From: Polyporus tsugae
Lineage: Eukaryota; Basidiomycota; Agaricomycetes; Polyporales; Polyporaceae
Direction: 5' to 3'
Assembly: GCA_024305745.1 (NCBI GenBank)
Contig: JAHRBS010000007.1
Span: forward strand, 2,108,001-2,172,000
Length of the DNA stretch: 64,000 bases
Shown: piece by piece, positions 1 through 11,587 of the stretch
Layout: each line of letters starts with the position of its first letter
Position numbering within the stretch: position 1 is the first letter of the stretch
Program-made: the position numbers and the translations under genes
Notes under the pieces: model-generated
Databases searched by the model: none
What the model saw: only the letters and a program-made list of their open reading frames with translations
Told to the model about the DNA's origin: nothing

Positions 1-1317
1 ATCTCGGTGCGCTGTCGTGCTCACAGTGGGTCGCCAGGTTCACACGAGTCGTATGTTCGATCCATCTTGGCCCCGGTCTGCACGCCTGTGGAGCAAGGCG
101 GCCTGGGGTACCGGGGTATCGTCGTCAACTTTCGCGGGTGTGAGTGATCCTCATTCTCCCACCTCCATAAGCTTCTTCCCCATGTTCCAGCCATGTCCCC
201 GCCCATTGCTCTTCTGTTCTTTCCACAGCGCAGCCCATTAATCGCGTCTGAATTGCCTTGCAGGTGCCGGAGTGCCAATTACAAGCCCGCAGCTGTACTC
301 GGCCCTCCATACCGAAGACATCAGGGTGGCAGTCATGTACATCGCCAAGCAATATCCCTGCGCACCGCTCATTGGCGTCGGCTTCTCGCTCGGGGCCAAT
401 GTCCTCACGCGCTACCTCGCCCAGGAAGGCTCTAACAGCCGGCTCGTCGCTGGCTGCGCTCTAGGCAGCGTGAGTCCGTCGATCTGGTCCTCGTTTTTCT
501 CGATGCTCAGCTGCCTCGTGTGTCTGCGTGCGGATGCAATCACCTAGCCGTGGGACCTCGTCGCGTCCAGTGACCGGTGCGTTCGCCCTCGTCATAAGGC
601 CCTGACTGCCCCTGCACGCGTGTCTGCAGGGGTAGCCTTGGAGCCTTGGAGCCATACTGATGATAAAGTTTGCCGTTTAGGCTGGAGAGCCGCCTCCTCC
701 ACCGGCTCGTGTATTCCCGCGGGATGGCTCAGAACCTGCAGAACCTCGTTGCGCGGCACAGGGACGCGCTGGCCAAGTTCCCGGACTCGATGCTCTGGAA
801 GATGGTCGAGGCGCGCCTACCGAAGAAAGACATGTCGTTGATGGACTTCGACGATACCATCACGCGCGTGGCGGGCGGGTCTTCGCCGCCTTTCCCCTTT
901 GCATCAGCTCGCCACTACTACGCTGCGGGGTCGAGTCACAACGTGCTGGATGACATCCGTGTGCCCTTCCTTGCGATCAGTGCTGCCGATGACCCAATCG
1001 CGAGCTCGATACCGATCGGAGAGACGGACAACCCGTTGGTTGCGATCGCGGTCACGAATGGAGGAGGGCACTTGGGTTGGTTTGAGGCAGGCAGGACGTT
1101 CGGAACGCTCAAGAGGTGGATCCGGAAGCCCGTGGTCGAGTGGATCCGTGCGATTAGCGAACACCTGCTTGTGGAAGGGGAGCGCGGAAAGCCGCTACAC
1201 GAGGTTGACGGCTTCTTGAAAGAAGTTGGCCGAGATGACATCGGATGCAAGGAAGTGGAGGGCGGCGGTCATGTTGTCGGCGTGGAGGGTGAGGAGGGAC
1301 TCCTCGCTGGGCTTTAG
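1..1317 (+). CDS. YheT/EMB8-type alpha/beta hydrolase, 5' end outside window
   Basis: Partial gene; visible exons are <1-139, 264-469, 548-576 and 681-1317, all with GT-AG introns and consistent phase, giving about 336 residues. The fragment opens with GSHESYVR and GYRGIVVNFRGC, the segment that in the YheT/EMB8/ABHD1-3 family precedes the nucleophile. The nucleophile elbow is GFSLGAN (catalytic Ser), the acid is the second Asp of AADDP, and the His lies in GGGHLGWF, so the triad looks intact. Family members include yeast Eht1/Eeb1, which make or hydrolyse medium-chain fatty acid ethyl esters. The substrate here is inferred only at the level of acyl ester. The C-terminus is Gly-rich (GGGHVVGVEGEEG). 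The gene converges on the RWD gene with 97 bp between stop codons. Confidence 0.88.
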
Positions 1318-1414
1318 ATCTAGGACAAATATAGAGACAGACTGTACAGCTAGACTACACTCCCAGCCTATAATGGTCATACATTGCAAAATTCTACAGG
1401 GTGTTCGTGCGCGG

Positions 1415-2489
1415 TTAATCGCTGTCGCTGAAAGTGACATGGTCTTCGTCGTCTTCCTCTTCCTCGATCGTGGTACGGTCGTACTGGCTGATATCGACCG
1501 ACACAGCGTCCTCCTCGCTGAGCCCGTCGTCCAACGTTCCAAGGTTCTTATCGCGTTCGAACAGCGCGCGTCCTGTGGGCGCGATCGAGGCAACAGTTGG
1601 TTAGTCGTTCGCGAGTTTGATATAGACATACGCACCGGTGAGACGCGTGTGTAATTTCTTGTGTTCTTCCCGATCCTTTGATGCAAGACTCTTGAGTTTT
1701 TCCTCCTCTTCTCTCATCCGCTTTGTCGCCAACTCCTTGTCGAATTTGACCTTCCATGCCTTGAATGACTCGACAGTGACAGGAGTACCTCGTGTCTTCG
1801 CCTCTTCCACCTACGAAGAGGCGATCAGCCCACGTGTATTGGAAAAGCGAGGACGTCGGGAATCACGAACCTCGAGCACGCGCCGTTCTTTCTCCATCTC
1901 GTCTCTTCGTATCCGTTCTTCCCGCTCGCGCTGCAACGCAGATAGGCGTTCTCGCAAGTGTGCCACCAGGGTGAAGGTCATGGCCATTCCGAGATTCTCT
2001 TCACCCTGAACATCCACCGACATGAGAAGGACATTGAGCCGAAGGGAGGGAAAGAGCACACACCACTTTTCCGACCTCAACGAGAAGTTGATCTACCTCG
2101 TCATCTTCCAGCTCGCCCTGCTGGACCTCCAAAGAGAATATGGGCAGTGCGTCGGGATACTCGTCTGTGTACTCGACCTTGAAGACCAAGGAGACTACAC
2201 AGAAATAATGTTTACGACGCGCATGAGACAAGGGCCGAGGCTACGACTCACGCTCCTCGATCCCTTCGACCGGGTCATCCGGCTCAACATCGATCTGGAT
2301 TTCCCTTTCCGATAATTCTTTGCATGAGTCTCAGCTCGACATGACCATAGGAGGGGTGGGGATGTGACGCACTTGTGAGCTCGGTGGGGTAGATCGATTC
2401 GAGGACCTTTGGGGCAAGGTCAGACAGTTCGACATGAGTGTGTCGTCTGGCCGTACCTCGAACTCTTCCGCAAGCACTTCAGCCGACAT
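1415..2489 (-). CDS. GIR2: RWD-domain protein, GIR2/RWDD1 type
   Basis: Spliced gene read from ATG at 2489 to the stop at 1415. The N-terminus starts MSAEVLAEEFE, and after a short intron VLESIYPTELTS, the hallmark opening of RWD domains. Later exons give LSEREIQIDVEPDDP, then KVEYTDEYPDALPIFSLE, then ENLGMAMTFTLVAHLRERL, and a long charged helical segment rich in Glu, Arg and Lys. The final exon is acidic (TIEEEEDDEDHVTFSDSD), as in the DFRP-binding C-terminal part of GIR2/RWDD1. In yeast Gir2 binds Gcn1 and the GTPase Rbg2 on ribosomes and dampens Gcn2 activation. The same role here is an inference from family. About six short introns are needed. It shares a 208 bp divergent promoter region with the bS21m gene. 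Confidence 0.87.
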
Positions 2490-2697
2490 GGACGAGGGCG
2501 CGGGATGCGTTGTTCGCGGGCACTCTGAACGCGATCGCGGTAGCAGAGCACGCGTACGATGGACGCAGCGGGCGAAACGGTGAAGGCGGCGGCGGCGAGC
2601 GGCCCGGGGAAGCGCTGCTCTCTGGCGTGGTGACTTGGCGGTGACACAGCTCAGCGAGCTCAGCCTGCCAGACGCGTCCCACCCACTCATCCTAACG

Positions 2698-3370
2698 ATG
2701 CTCGTCAACGCTCCCTGCCTGACATTGCGGCAGTGTGCTCGCCATGCTGCTACCAACGTTCGCCCTTCTCAACACCTTCGTGCCCTAGCGACCAGCCCCG
2801 TCCTCCGGCAATCTTCTGATTCAAACAGCTCCTTTCCCTACGCTCCGAGCTGGATCGACAACAACAGCCAGTTGCAGCCTACTCATGGTTTCGACAGGTG
2901 GGGGAACATTCTTGGTTCCCCTTTCCGAGCCCCCCGCAAAGTGGACAAGTCGTCTACGACACCGGAAGAATGGTGGAAGCTCCAGGAGCAGACGAATGTC
3001 AGACACCTCCCTTCGCCCCATGACGCGTATTCTGGTGAGTGGTTCCGAAAGGGCGTCCATCATCCTGTGCATGACCAGGATTTCGCAGGCCGCAGTGTGC
3101 ACGTCTTCAAGGGCGACGTTGGCACAGCGCTGAGACACCTCAAGACCATCCTCACAGTTAATAACGTTCGGTCTCAAAACGTCCGGGATGAGAGGCACGA
3201 GAAGAAGGGTGAGAAAAGGAACCGCCTCACGAGCCTCCGCTGGAGAAGACGGTTTGCGCATGAGGTACGCCTTTCTCCTATGACGCCGCGAAGGTTAGAT
3301 GTATGAACTGCTTTTGCAGGTGCGGAAGAGGGTGCAACTCGTCAATGAGATCCGTGCCCGCGGGGCGTGA
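2698..3370 (+). CDS. MRP21: Mitochondrial ribosomal small-subunit protein bS21m
   Basis: Two exons, 2698-3264 and 3320-3370, encode 205 residues. The start at 2698 is preferred because the first 35 residues (MLVNAPCLTLRQCARHAAT...) are rich in Arg, Ala and Ser and lack acidic residues, as expected for a mitochondrial targeting peptide. An upstream in-frame Met at 2635 would spoil this. The conserved S21 core is at the C-terminus: KGDVGTALRHLKTIL, then DERHEKKGEKRNR, LRWRRRFAHE and, in exon 2, VRKRVQLVNEIRARGA. The long N-terminal extension is typical of fungal bS21m. The protein belongs to the mitoribosome small subunit near the decoding platform. It is transcribed divergently from the RWD gene. 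Confidence 0.92.
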
Positions 3371-4386
3371 CGAGGGTTCACATTGCTTCCCATACCGGTC
3401 ATCGCGGTGGCTCGGTTTTGGCGCGACCCATAGTAGTAGGATATGTACGCCAACCATGGCGATAATCAGGTCATAACGCTCTTGTCCGCCTTGGCTTCCC
3501 CGCAACGTAACGTGTCGGCCCAACAGCGGAATCGAACGCCCATCAGACAGGACGGCCCACGACGTTGCAAAGTTTCAGATGCATGACTCCGCTGTGCGGT
3601 CCTGGTGCTGCTCTCGCTGCTGCGCAGGGTCCATTTGGTCGGAGATCGGTCAACGGAAGGACCCATGTAAAGGGCTGCGCGCGGGGCGTCGGAGGTATTT
3701 TCATCTCGCGCTCGTCCCGGTGTGAAGGCTAATGTGTCGGCGGGTAGACCCAAATCGTCGAACGGCGTGTCGGGGCCCAGATCTCCGAGCACCACGAAAC
3801 ATGTGTTGGCCACGCCGGCAGCCTCGTGGAGAGCACGATGAGTTTACTCGACACATTTATCAATTTTTCCTTCATCGCGTCGCTGGATCAGTGGAAAAGA
3901 TAAAGTCAGAACGGGCCAACGAGCGATGCTTCGCAGCTGCATTCAAGGGACTCATTGATTGGGACAGGGCCTCGGACGCCTTCTCAGCGATCGTACCTTC
4001 CATCCATCTGGTTCGAGGCAACTTCCTCCGGCGTACCGACATCACCTCGCACAGTTCAGCATTTTTGATCGACTTTCGAGAGGCGCCGCCCCGCGACCAC
4101 TCGGTGGGTTCGAGCGCATATGGCAAGATGAGGGGGCCCCAAGCCTCGCCTCGTAGGTTCTCCCCGATTGAGCGAGAACGCGGTTGACATGCAATGGATT
4201 AGGCCTCCAGTACACCTCGCTCCTGTCAAGTGATGAGCCTTTCTCTTCCGTACATATACCCGGCCTGCTTAGGTCTATGTTGACACCAAGCCGCTCTCCC
4301 ACTCTAGTTCTCTGCGCCAGGTCGACCCTGCTCCTTCTTCTACTTTGTCTACTACTGCACTCTACTTGTACAAACCTTTATTCGCA
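3371..4386. other. Intergenic region with no assignable gene
   Basis: About 1 kb between bS21m and the first Cys-rich gene. A minus-strand frame at 3466-3813 has fairly gene-like composition (MANTCFVVLGDLGPDTPFD...), and a plus-strand frame runs 3732-4187, but neither has recognisable domains or a convincing splice pattern. The last 130 bp before 4387 hold a possible TATA-like catata at 4253 and a CT-rich tract, and are probably the promoter and 5' UTR of the Cys-rich gene. Confidence 0.5.
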
Positions 4387-4830
4387 ATGTGCTACAACGT
4401 GAGTGCTCCAGTTCGCGTCGGGCGGGCATCGTACGACATCGAGGGTTTGCGGTTCTCTGACCCAGTGTCGGTGGCGCACGCCACTACAGGTTATCGACGG
4501 CCGTCTGCACCTTGCCTGCCAGCACTTCATTCCGATGTCAACTCGTCAGCAAGACTGCCTTCGTTCGAACTGCTTGTTCAGCAGGAACCATATGCACCCA
4601 ATTGGTGAGCACCTGCATGCGTCCTTCCCCAAGATTGTCCTCGAGGCATTGCGTCACATGTAACCTGAGCACTTACTGATGCAAATGTCTCCGCACTCGC
4701 AGGCTGCAGGGAGAAGACCTGCTCGCGCATGATGCAGCCGCCACAGCGGAACCCCATCAGGATAAGCGATAGCAAGTGTGCGGATTGCATCATCCGCGGC
4801 GACGGTCGAGGGGTCCTCGGGTGCTCATAA
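4387..4830 (+). CDS. Small Cys-rich protein, CxH...C-x4-C-x-F-S-x2-H type (copy 1)
   Basis: Three exons, 4387-4398, 4490-4604 and 4703-4830, encode 84 residues. The first exon is only 12 nt (MCYN). Splice signals are strong (GTGAGT, GTGAGC; acceptors acag and gcag) and the phases join cleanly. There is no signal peptide. Cysteines fall in an ordered pattern: MC at the start, CQHF near residue 14, then DCLRSNCLFSRNH, GCREKTC, a segment MMQPPQRNPIRIS, and SKCADC. The pairing of Cys with His suggests metal binding, but this is inference. I recall similar short proteins annotated as hypothetical in basidiomycetes and know of no function. The same core C-x4-C-[LK]-F-S-x2-H occurs in the minus-strand gene at 15202-15661, so the two look like distant paralogues. 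Confidence 0.75.
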
Positions 4831-7502
4831 CGCGCCTGCGCGACACACCCTGCCCTCTGTCGACGTCCTTCCTTTCTCGTCCCCATTCCCATCCTCGGCT
4901 CCGGATCCACATTTACCCACCACCCATGGATCCCCCCACCCGCCCCTAGGCCCTCACCCCCCATCGATTCTAGCATCATCGCAACCTGCACCACAAACAC
5001 GAGCGAGGGTGCGATCGGCATCCATGGCGAAGTACTGTACCGTCGGCGCCGGCGCCGGATAATCGTGCGCTAAACTCAATTCTGTTGTTCTAGTATCAGA
5101 CAAGGACACTATTGTAGTTCTATGTATTCCCCTACGTACTCACATGGCTACGTCTTCCCCGCACGCACTACTTGCCTATTATGTATCTATATCTACCAAA
5201 CGCCTCACGCCACAATGCCATTGCATGCCCTGCCTTAGAAGTCCCACGGAGTGCTCCCCTTCCCTACTTGCCCTGTCTCGACCATGAATGTGTGCATCGT
5301 GCAAACGGGAGAAGGGCGTCGCTTAGATAGATTTCGCCAAGCGAGGCATTTGTCTAAGACACCGGGCTTCGAGAAGTCGTCGCTGCGTGCTCATGTCGAG
5401 CTTGTAATGTACAGCCTCCGCAGCTCAGGAGCCCCGCTCGCTTAGTAGTGGGTTTGGCATACGACGCGGTCGGTGAACCCTGAAGTGCATCGGGCTCAAT
5501 TGTGACTAGTACGTCAGCAGGGTCCAAGTTCACGGACATAGGGGAAACCCTGGCTCTCTGGTTGTCAGTAAAAGGCATGTCACGACCGTAATGTCTCAAA
5601 AACCTACCGACGGCGACAGCGCGAGCCGTTCACGGCCTCGAGCATTGATTCACGCAATCTGCGGGGATGCATTTCCTGGGCACGAACCACGTATATACAT
5701 GATATGTGCGCCTGGGATGCGCTACACACGTATGGATTGGTAGGACGGCGCAATCGACCGCCACAACGACGGGGTGCAAGCGAAATGGCCTGCCAGTGCG
5801 CTGCACTGTAACCCGCCACGACCCCACCTGCAATCGCGAATTTGTATTGCAGATACGGCGAACCATGCGTCGTGCATGAGAATATTAACGCAAACGCACA
5901 GCGCGCTCACCTCCCGTCTGCCTGCGCGTCCGCCCTCCCGTCCCGCGAACCTTTTCCAGCACGCACGGCGACAGGCAGGCGTGGGCCGGAGCGCACTGGA
6001 TCTTCTGGAACGCTGGCTGGCCAGTGGTACGCGGGTTATCTGACTGGGAAATCGCCGAGGGTTTCTGGGATGGGGGTTTGGGACTCTTGGGGGAGTCGTG
6101 CCCGAAGTGTTCCCCGTTCCCTGCATGGTTCGCTTCACTTGTCGCGCGCATTTTTCCGTTCCAGGGGCCGAAGCGACGAGGGCCCTTCACCTCAGTTACG
6201 TTGCGACCTGCGGCGCGCAGGGTCCAGAGGCCATAGTGGGGGCAGACACGGCTGGCTCCGTGCTCGGCATCGTCGGGATCTCACCGTCACGTAAAGGCCG
6301 TCAAGCGGCCGTGCTATGGCGCGCCCATAGCGCCTCTTGCGAGCTTGGTCGCAGGGTGCTCGGTGCTGGGAAGGAGGCGCGAGGATCATCGGATCCTGTC
6401 TCCGCTCTGGATATGGCGTACTGCCCGGGTCCCTGTCAAGGAGGGCATAGAAGGTGGAAAAGGGTTAGCCTCGGGTAGTTGTTGTCGCGAGCGAAGAGAA
6501 ACACTGAGCTAGGATTCTTGCCAACGGAGATTACAGTTTGGGGGAATGGTTGTACTTCATCAGCCGTAAGTTCTGTCTTAGGATTGAGGGTACCCATCGG
6601 GCATGCAAGAAGGTTTGGATGCAGGAAGGTTTGGATGCAGGAAGGTTGGATTCTTGCAGGGTTTGATGAAAGCCGTGGCTGCGGCTTGCGTTCGGCTAAT
6701 CGAGGGGAGGGTAGCTGGAATGGAGGAGACGTTGGGAACCCGCGCGTCAAAGGTGTATGCCCGATGAAAATGAGATCGGCCACTTCTGGGGGAGGTTCGC
6801 AGTAGGCGTCTGGGATGGCATGGGCGTGCTCGCGGTCGGTCGAGGTCCCAAACGAATTGAAAGAAGGCTCGATGTTCGTCAGGGTTGGGACTCTCCTTCT
6901 CGGAACTCGCCAGTGGCCTGCCGGGGGTCATGGTCTGCGTCAGTTGAAGAACAACAGCGTGGGTGACATGCAGAAGACTTACTTACTCATGGCAGGACCA
7001 TACTGATGGGCCTTCACGCTGCACAGATCGAGAGCTTGGTACTCGAGCTGTCGGTTGTAGCAGCCTGTGCACGCAGCGACGTCGACTTGCAATGCAAGGG
7101 GCTGACAGTGACTCGGAGCCGCAGGCTGACTCGGAGGGCCTGGCCGCGCTAGAGCGCTAGCGCTGAGTTCGAGTCTTGGCGCCGGGGACAATCGGTGTCA
7201 CACGGGTGTCACACAGGCACGAGTGGGTGACGTCTCGCGTCTATGGGCGTCTGATGGCTTTGTTCTCTCCTTTGTTCTCTGCGAGTGTCTGCCGCCTTGT
7301 GCTGTTGTATGATTACATATGGTTTGAGGAGACTTCTGCCATTCGAGGATTCCTGTTGCCATGGCTCTTCAGCTCACTTCAAGTCCAGCGACCACATTAG
7401 TCTGATGCGCGATGTCCCACCCATCCACCTCCGACTATATCATCCTCACAGTCGACTGGGCCCTTTCGCCCTCACACACCATCCTTCCCTCTCCTCCCAT
7501 CC
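4831..7502. other. Long intergenic region with no assignable gene
   Basis: About 2.7 kb. It holds the 3' region of the small Cys-rich gene and many short overlapping frames on both strands (for example minus 5722-6138, 6436-6783 and 6578-6931), none with recognisable motifs or a coherent splice pattern. A 16-bp tandem repeat lies at 6603-6660, and a GTGTCACAC direct repeat near 7195-7220. The last 100 bp are CT-rich and likely the 5' UTR of the gene starting at 7503. Confidence 0.5.
6603..6660 (+). repeat. 16-bp tandem repeat, two perfect units plus degenerate flanks
   Basis: The unit aggtttggatgcagga occurs twice in a row (6611-6626 and 6627-6642), followed by a degraded third copy and preceded by a partial one. 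It lies in non-coding sequence. Confidence 0.85.
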
Positions 7503-9605
7503 ATGACAGACTGGCTCTCTAGCATTGCGGGAGCCGCATATGCTTTCATAGAGTCCTCCTCGAACCTTCATCATGGACCCGAACCTGCACCTGAACCTCA
7601 GCCTCCAGCTAGCGTCCACGTCCGAGGTCCACCTCAACCTCACCAGTGTCATCACAACCTCCTCCAGTATTCCCGCACTGCTGTTCTTCCTCATATGCTC
7701 CTCGGCCTCGCCGCACCTCCTCTACCTCCCGATAACACCAAGAGCCTCAAGAACCCCGTTTTCGAACAGCACGAGCTTTACAGGCACCTCGAGATAATGA
7801 ATCCTATCAATGACTTCGAGGATCTTGTAAAAGCTTGTAAGCCATCTACATTCGCTGTTTTGTCGGTACTTGTCATTCACCATATCCCCGGCCTGTACCA
7901 GTCACCGACACAAACATCCCCTCAACCGCTGTCGGCGACTCGGACCTGGATGCTCCTCGTAACAGCCGCTTTTCCATTCCCGCTCATGGATACGCTATCC
8001 CACAGACAATCACCGGCGAGGTCACCACTCTTCCAGAGTACGTCCACCAAATTGTCCTCTAATCCTCATTATCTGAACGACACCTATTAGGATCGTTGAT
8101 TGGGTTCGACATTTCCCACTCACGACGGTCCGTCGCTTGATGCACATGCTGTGTCCTGAGACGCTCGACTACAAGATGCAACATTTGGGTACCCCCATGA
8201 ACCGAGATAAGGGGGTCATGGAATGCTTTAAGTGGGCTCCAGACGAGAATGCCGTCACCGAAGCTTCCGAGTTTTACCGGCCGACGGTCATGTTCTTCGT
8301 GCAGCCGCCCTGGATGCTCTCGTCTAAGGACCTGGACATATTCGTTTGTACGCAGAAGGTGAGCGAACCGTCCCACCACTCACGTTATGGAGGCCTCGTG
8401 TTGAGGAATGCGTTTGCGTTTGCGAAGTTCCCGAATCCACAGGCCAGGGACCGAATCCGCATGCGGGCTCACGAGCGAGTATGGTCGAAGATATACGATG
8501 GGTGCACGCACAACCACGCGCACTTCTTCGTGCTGACGACATACCGGGAGTGGGTGTTTGGAGCATTCTCCAGAGGTCGGTCTTTCAACTCTTCTGAGGG
8601 TCCTTGATAGCTCACATTGTCACCCGTAGAACACAGCCAGGCATGGACGTCCGATATCATGCCCTATGACTCCAAGGACCCCGATCCCACAATCGTGGAA
8701 TACCTCTTCTACTGGCTGGCCTCGGCGACCGCGCAGGAAACGAGTCTCATCAACCCATGGACCATCCCCAAGGTTAGTTCCGAGGAAGAGCATGGCACTC
8801 TGCTTTATCCCTCAACCCTGCGATCGATCTGTCTCGGGGCGGACGGGCGAGTTGATCGCACGGCCCTCGAGTGGCTCGTGCGCGCTCTATAGCCTTGTTC
8901 CGCTTTTCCGTTGACTTCGGCCATTCCTCCTTCCCACCTCTGTGGGTAAGACTGCTTGCCCCGCTGGGGAACGGTGCTCACGAAGAACTGTTTTGCGCAG
9001 GTCTACGAGCCGATCTTCATAGAAGTGGATCCGGAGGATGAAAGGAACTACGAACCCGACGCGAGCCTCATGGCCGCGCCTTCCGTCTCCGACGAATGGG
9101 AGGCATACAGCGGCAGTAAGTTCTCCCATGTCCACCCATCGCTCATGGTATTAACAATCACCTCTTGCCTGAATATATAGCCCGCACGCACGACCCCTCG
9201 ATGCAAGACTCCGACGGTGACTCCTCCACGACGGCCATGGACGTCCGCGAGGACCGCGACAACCCGGACGGCGACCACGCGAAGACGAAGCGCCTCCGGC
9301 ACGGGTTCATCCCCTCCCAGATCGAGAACTGGACGAACTCCGTGCATGTGCAGGGCCCCGTCCCGCAATGGGGCTGGTTGCACCACCCCTGGATTCCCGA
9401 GTCGTCATCATCATCATCGGCGGCGGCGGCGACCACAGCGTCGTCGGCAAGCACCACATCGTTGGCAAGCAGCGCATCGTCGCTGTCGACCGTGAGGGAC
9501 TATGCGCACGAGAGCAGGACGGTCGGAGCGTACCTTGTGGGTGGGCCGGGACCGTTGGGCTCTGGGCAGCCTCAGAGCCGAGGGGCGGATGGGGTTGCTG
9601 CGTAA
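7503..9605 (+). CDS. Basidiomycete-specific hypothetical protein
   Basis: Six exons (7503-7836, 7902-8037, 8091-8575, 8630-8772, 9001-9115, 9181-9605) join in phase to 545 residues. No enzyme motif is visible. Recognisable blocks are VFEQHELYRHLE before exon 2, LPEIVDWVRHFP at the exon 2/3 junction, FYRPTVMFFVQPPWML, and a core RVWSKIYDGC...HFFVLTTYREWVFGAFS, followed by DIMPYD and YLFYWLAS. Blocks of this kind recur in large families of hypothetical proteins of wood-decay fungi; that is my recollection, not a search result. The C-terminal 140 residues are low-complexity (Ser/Ala runs). The 228-bp intron 8773-9000 is long for this locus. A stopless 84-bp segment, 8358-8441, has strong donor and acceptor signals and could be an alternative intron. 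Confidence 0.72.
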
Positions 9606-10143
9606 TGTTTGGAGGTTCAGGGCGGGACACTGAGTATTGAAAGTTGTGGATGATTTAGTCTGATACTGTGGACGTTGTGCTATCTTGTTTTGTGGTGCTG
9701 TGTATAGGCTTTCTCGTACTTGCTCGTCGTGTACTGTAAAAGGATGTTATTGCTACCAATGGATCGTTGTCTCAGGTCGGGGTGGTCGGATCGGACAAGT
9801 GCTACGCCATGATAACCATGTTCGGATATTGGGCCAGTCACGATACATAAGCTCCGAGCACTAAGAACCATGTTGTATGGTACTCGGAGTCGGAGTAAGA
9901 GAGTCTTTCATCGTGCCGGCCCGAGGTCCGGGGAATCTCGTTCAACGGGCCGGGACGCGATTATCGATTATTCCCTGCACGGCGTCTACGCGTGCATATA
10001 CCGTGACGCGTCTGGACGCCAAACGTGACAGCGCGAGTGGATTCCAACCATCGTTTGTTTTTCTGCAGGTATGTCACAATCGGTCTGGTTTTACTCAGAA
10101 ATCAGCCGACACGAGCAGTGTAGTCGACAGAAGCAACATAGCA
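9606..10143. other. Intergenic region upstream of the cyclin gene
   Basis: 3' region of the hypothetical gene and promoter of the cyclin gene. Two ACGCGT hexamers lie near 9988 and 10006. No coding sequence is evident. Confidence 0.5.
9988..10011. promoter_or_regulatory. Two closely spaced ACGCGT (MCB-like) hexamers upstream of the cyclin
   Basis: ACGCGT occurs at 9988-9993 and 10006-10011, about 135-155 bp before the cyclin start codon. In yeasts this hexamer is the core of the MluI cell-cycle box bound by MBF. Whether it functions here is inference; the hexamer is not rare in GC-rich DNA, and only the close spacing makes the pair notable. Confidence 0.4.
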
Positions 10144-11587
10144 ATGGGCGCAACCGGAATCGCAACGTCATCTTCTTCCCAATGGCTCTTCTCCGTCCCG
10201 GCGTTACACAACACCCCTAGCCGTATGTCATCCGACATACCGCTCGAAAGGGAACTGTACGATCGCAGCAGAGGCGTCGAGTTTTTGTATCGGCTCGGTG
10301 TCTCCCTCGGACTGTAAGTGCCTTTTCTGATGGACGTGAGAAGGCACGACTAAGAATAGTACATCGCAGGCCATCTTCCGCGATGTACACCGCGGCGACG
10401 TGGTTCCATCGCTTTTACATGCGATACTCGATGGAAGATTACCATAGACAGGTGCCCGGTTTACCCAAAATGAGGAAGAAAATCGTCTGATATCGACTCT
10501 AGGATGTCGCTGCGTCATGTATCTTCCTCGCCACAAAGACGGAGGAGTGTGGCCGCAAGCTGCGCGATGTGGCCAAAGTGTTTTGTTCCAAGGTCTCCAA
10601 GATGGATATAAACCAGATTCCTGACGACAGCAAGGCCCGTACAGTTCGGTGTCACTCCCGTTCACCCGTCTTATTCGCGACGTTTTTCAGGAAGTAGAGG
10701 AGTGCCAAACAAGCATCTTGCTCACGGAGGAGGTCCTCCTGGAAGGCCTCTGCTTCGATTTCGTCGTCGACAACCCCCACTCGGAGCTTGTAGACTTGTA
10801 TGAGGCGTACCCGAACAACAACCCGCAGATCGAGGAATGCGCCTGGTCGATCGCTAACGATTCGTAAGTCCGAAATGGCCGTCTATGATAGGAGAACTAA
10901 CACGTTGACAAATCTCCGCGCGTAGATACCGAACGCCACTCTGTATCCTCTACCCTCCCAAAGTCCTCGCCGCCGCATGCTATGTCCTCGCCGAACACGC
11001 GATCGAAGGACCACAACACTCGCCACTGGATGCACGTATTGCGTCGCCAGCGCCCTCCGCCTCTTTGCCGACCCCGCCGTCCCACAAAACCCAACCTACT
11101 GGGTTCTCGCGCCGCGCCGTCGAGTTCTTCGGCTTTAACGAGATGGAGCTCGCCAATGTAGCAGGTGGGTCGGAGCATCCCCTGTCGGCTGCTAGTTAAC
11201 AAACGCTCTCTTCCTGGTCAGACACGCTGAGTATTCTGCTCGAGTACTACGCCGCGCAGGATCTTCAAGGGTCGAGCGAGTTTCTCACCGCATTGGCATC
11301 TGTGAGTCCCCGATCCCTTTGCGTCGTCGTTGTCTTGTCTGGTATTGACAGCGCCCGCCCCTCGTCACGAGATCCCACCGCCTCAGGGCACGGCCCACCG
11401 GCCAAAGATCTACAGGTCCTTCGTCCAAGTTGCCTCGGGGGCTCTCCAGCCCACCGCAAGCAACTTGACACCCGAGCACGCTATCAGTCAGGTCGGCACT
11501 CCTACCCAGCCCGGGGGAAGTACCCCGGGGAAATTTGTCTCAGGCGGATGGAAGCCGGTCGCGGAGGTTGCTCAAGATGGGCAGTGA
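10144..11587 (+). CDS. CTK2: Cyclin, CTDK-I beta subunit (Ctk2-like) / cyclin K family
   Basis: Seven exons (10144-10313, 10370-10451, 10503-10643, 10691-10863, 10926-11164, 11222-11301, 11372-11587) give about 366 residues. The N-terminal cyclin box is clear: SQWLFSVPALHNTPS, RSRGVEFLYRLGVSLGL, ATWFHRFYMRYSMEDYHRQ, DVAASCIFLATKTEECGRKL. The second fold follows (LLTEEVLLEGLCFDFVV, YPPKVLAAACYVLAEHA). This pattern matches fungal transcriptional cyclins, best Ctk2, which with Ctk1 phosphorylates Ser2 of the RNA polymerase II C-terminal domain. Cyclin T/Pch1 is the main alternative. The donor of intron 3 is weak (gttcgg), and the last intron needs an unusual gag acceptor to keep the C-terminal frame ending GKFVSGGWKPVAEVAQDGQ, so those two junctions are tentative. 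Confidence 0.82.

Noticed and set aside
7158..7190. tRNA-like T-arm (gttcgag with a partly paired stem) followed by a possible acceptor strand
   Set aside because: No matching 5' acceptor strand, D-arm or anticodon arm exists 70-100 bp upstream; the T-stem also needs two G-T wobbles.
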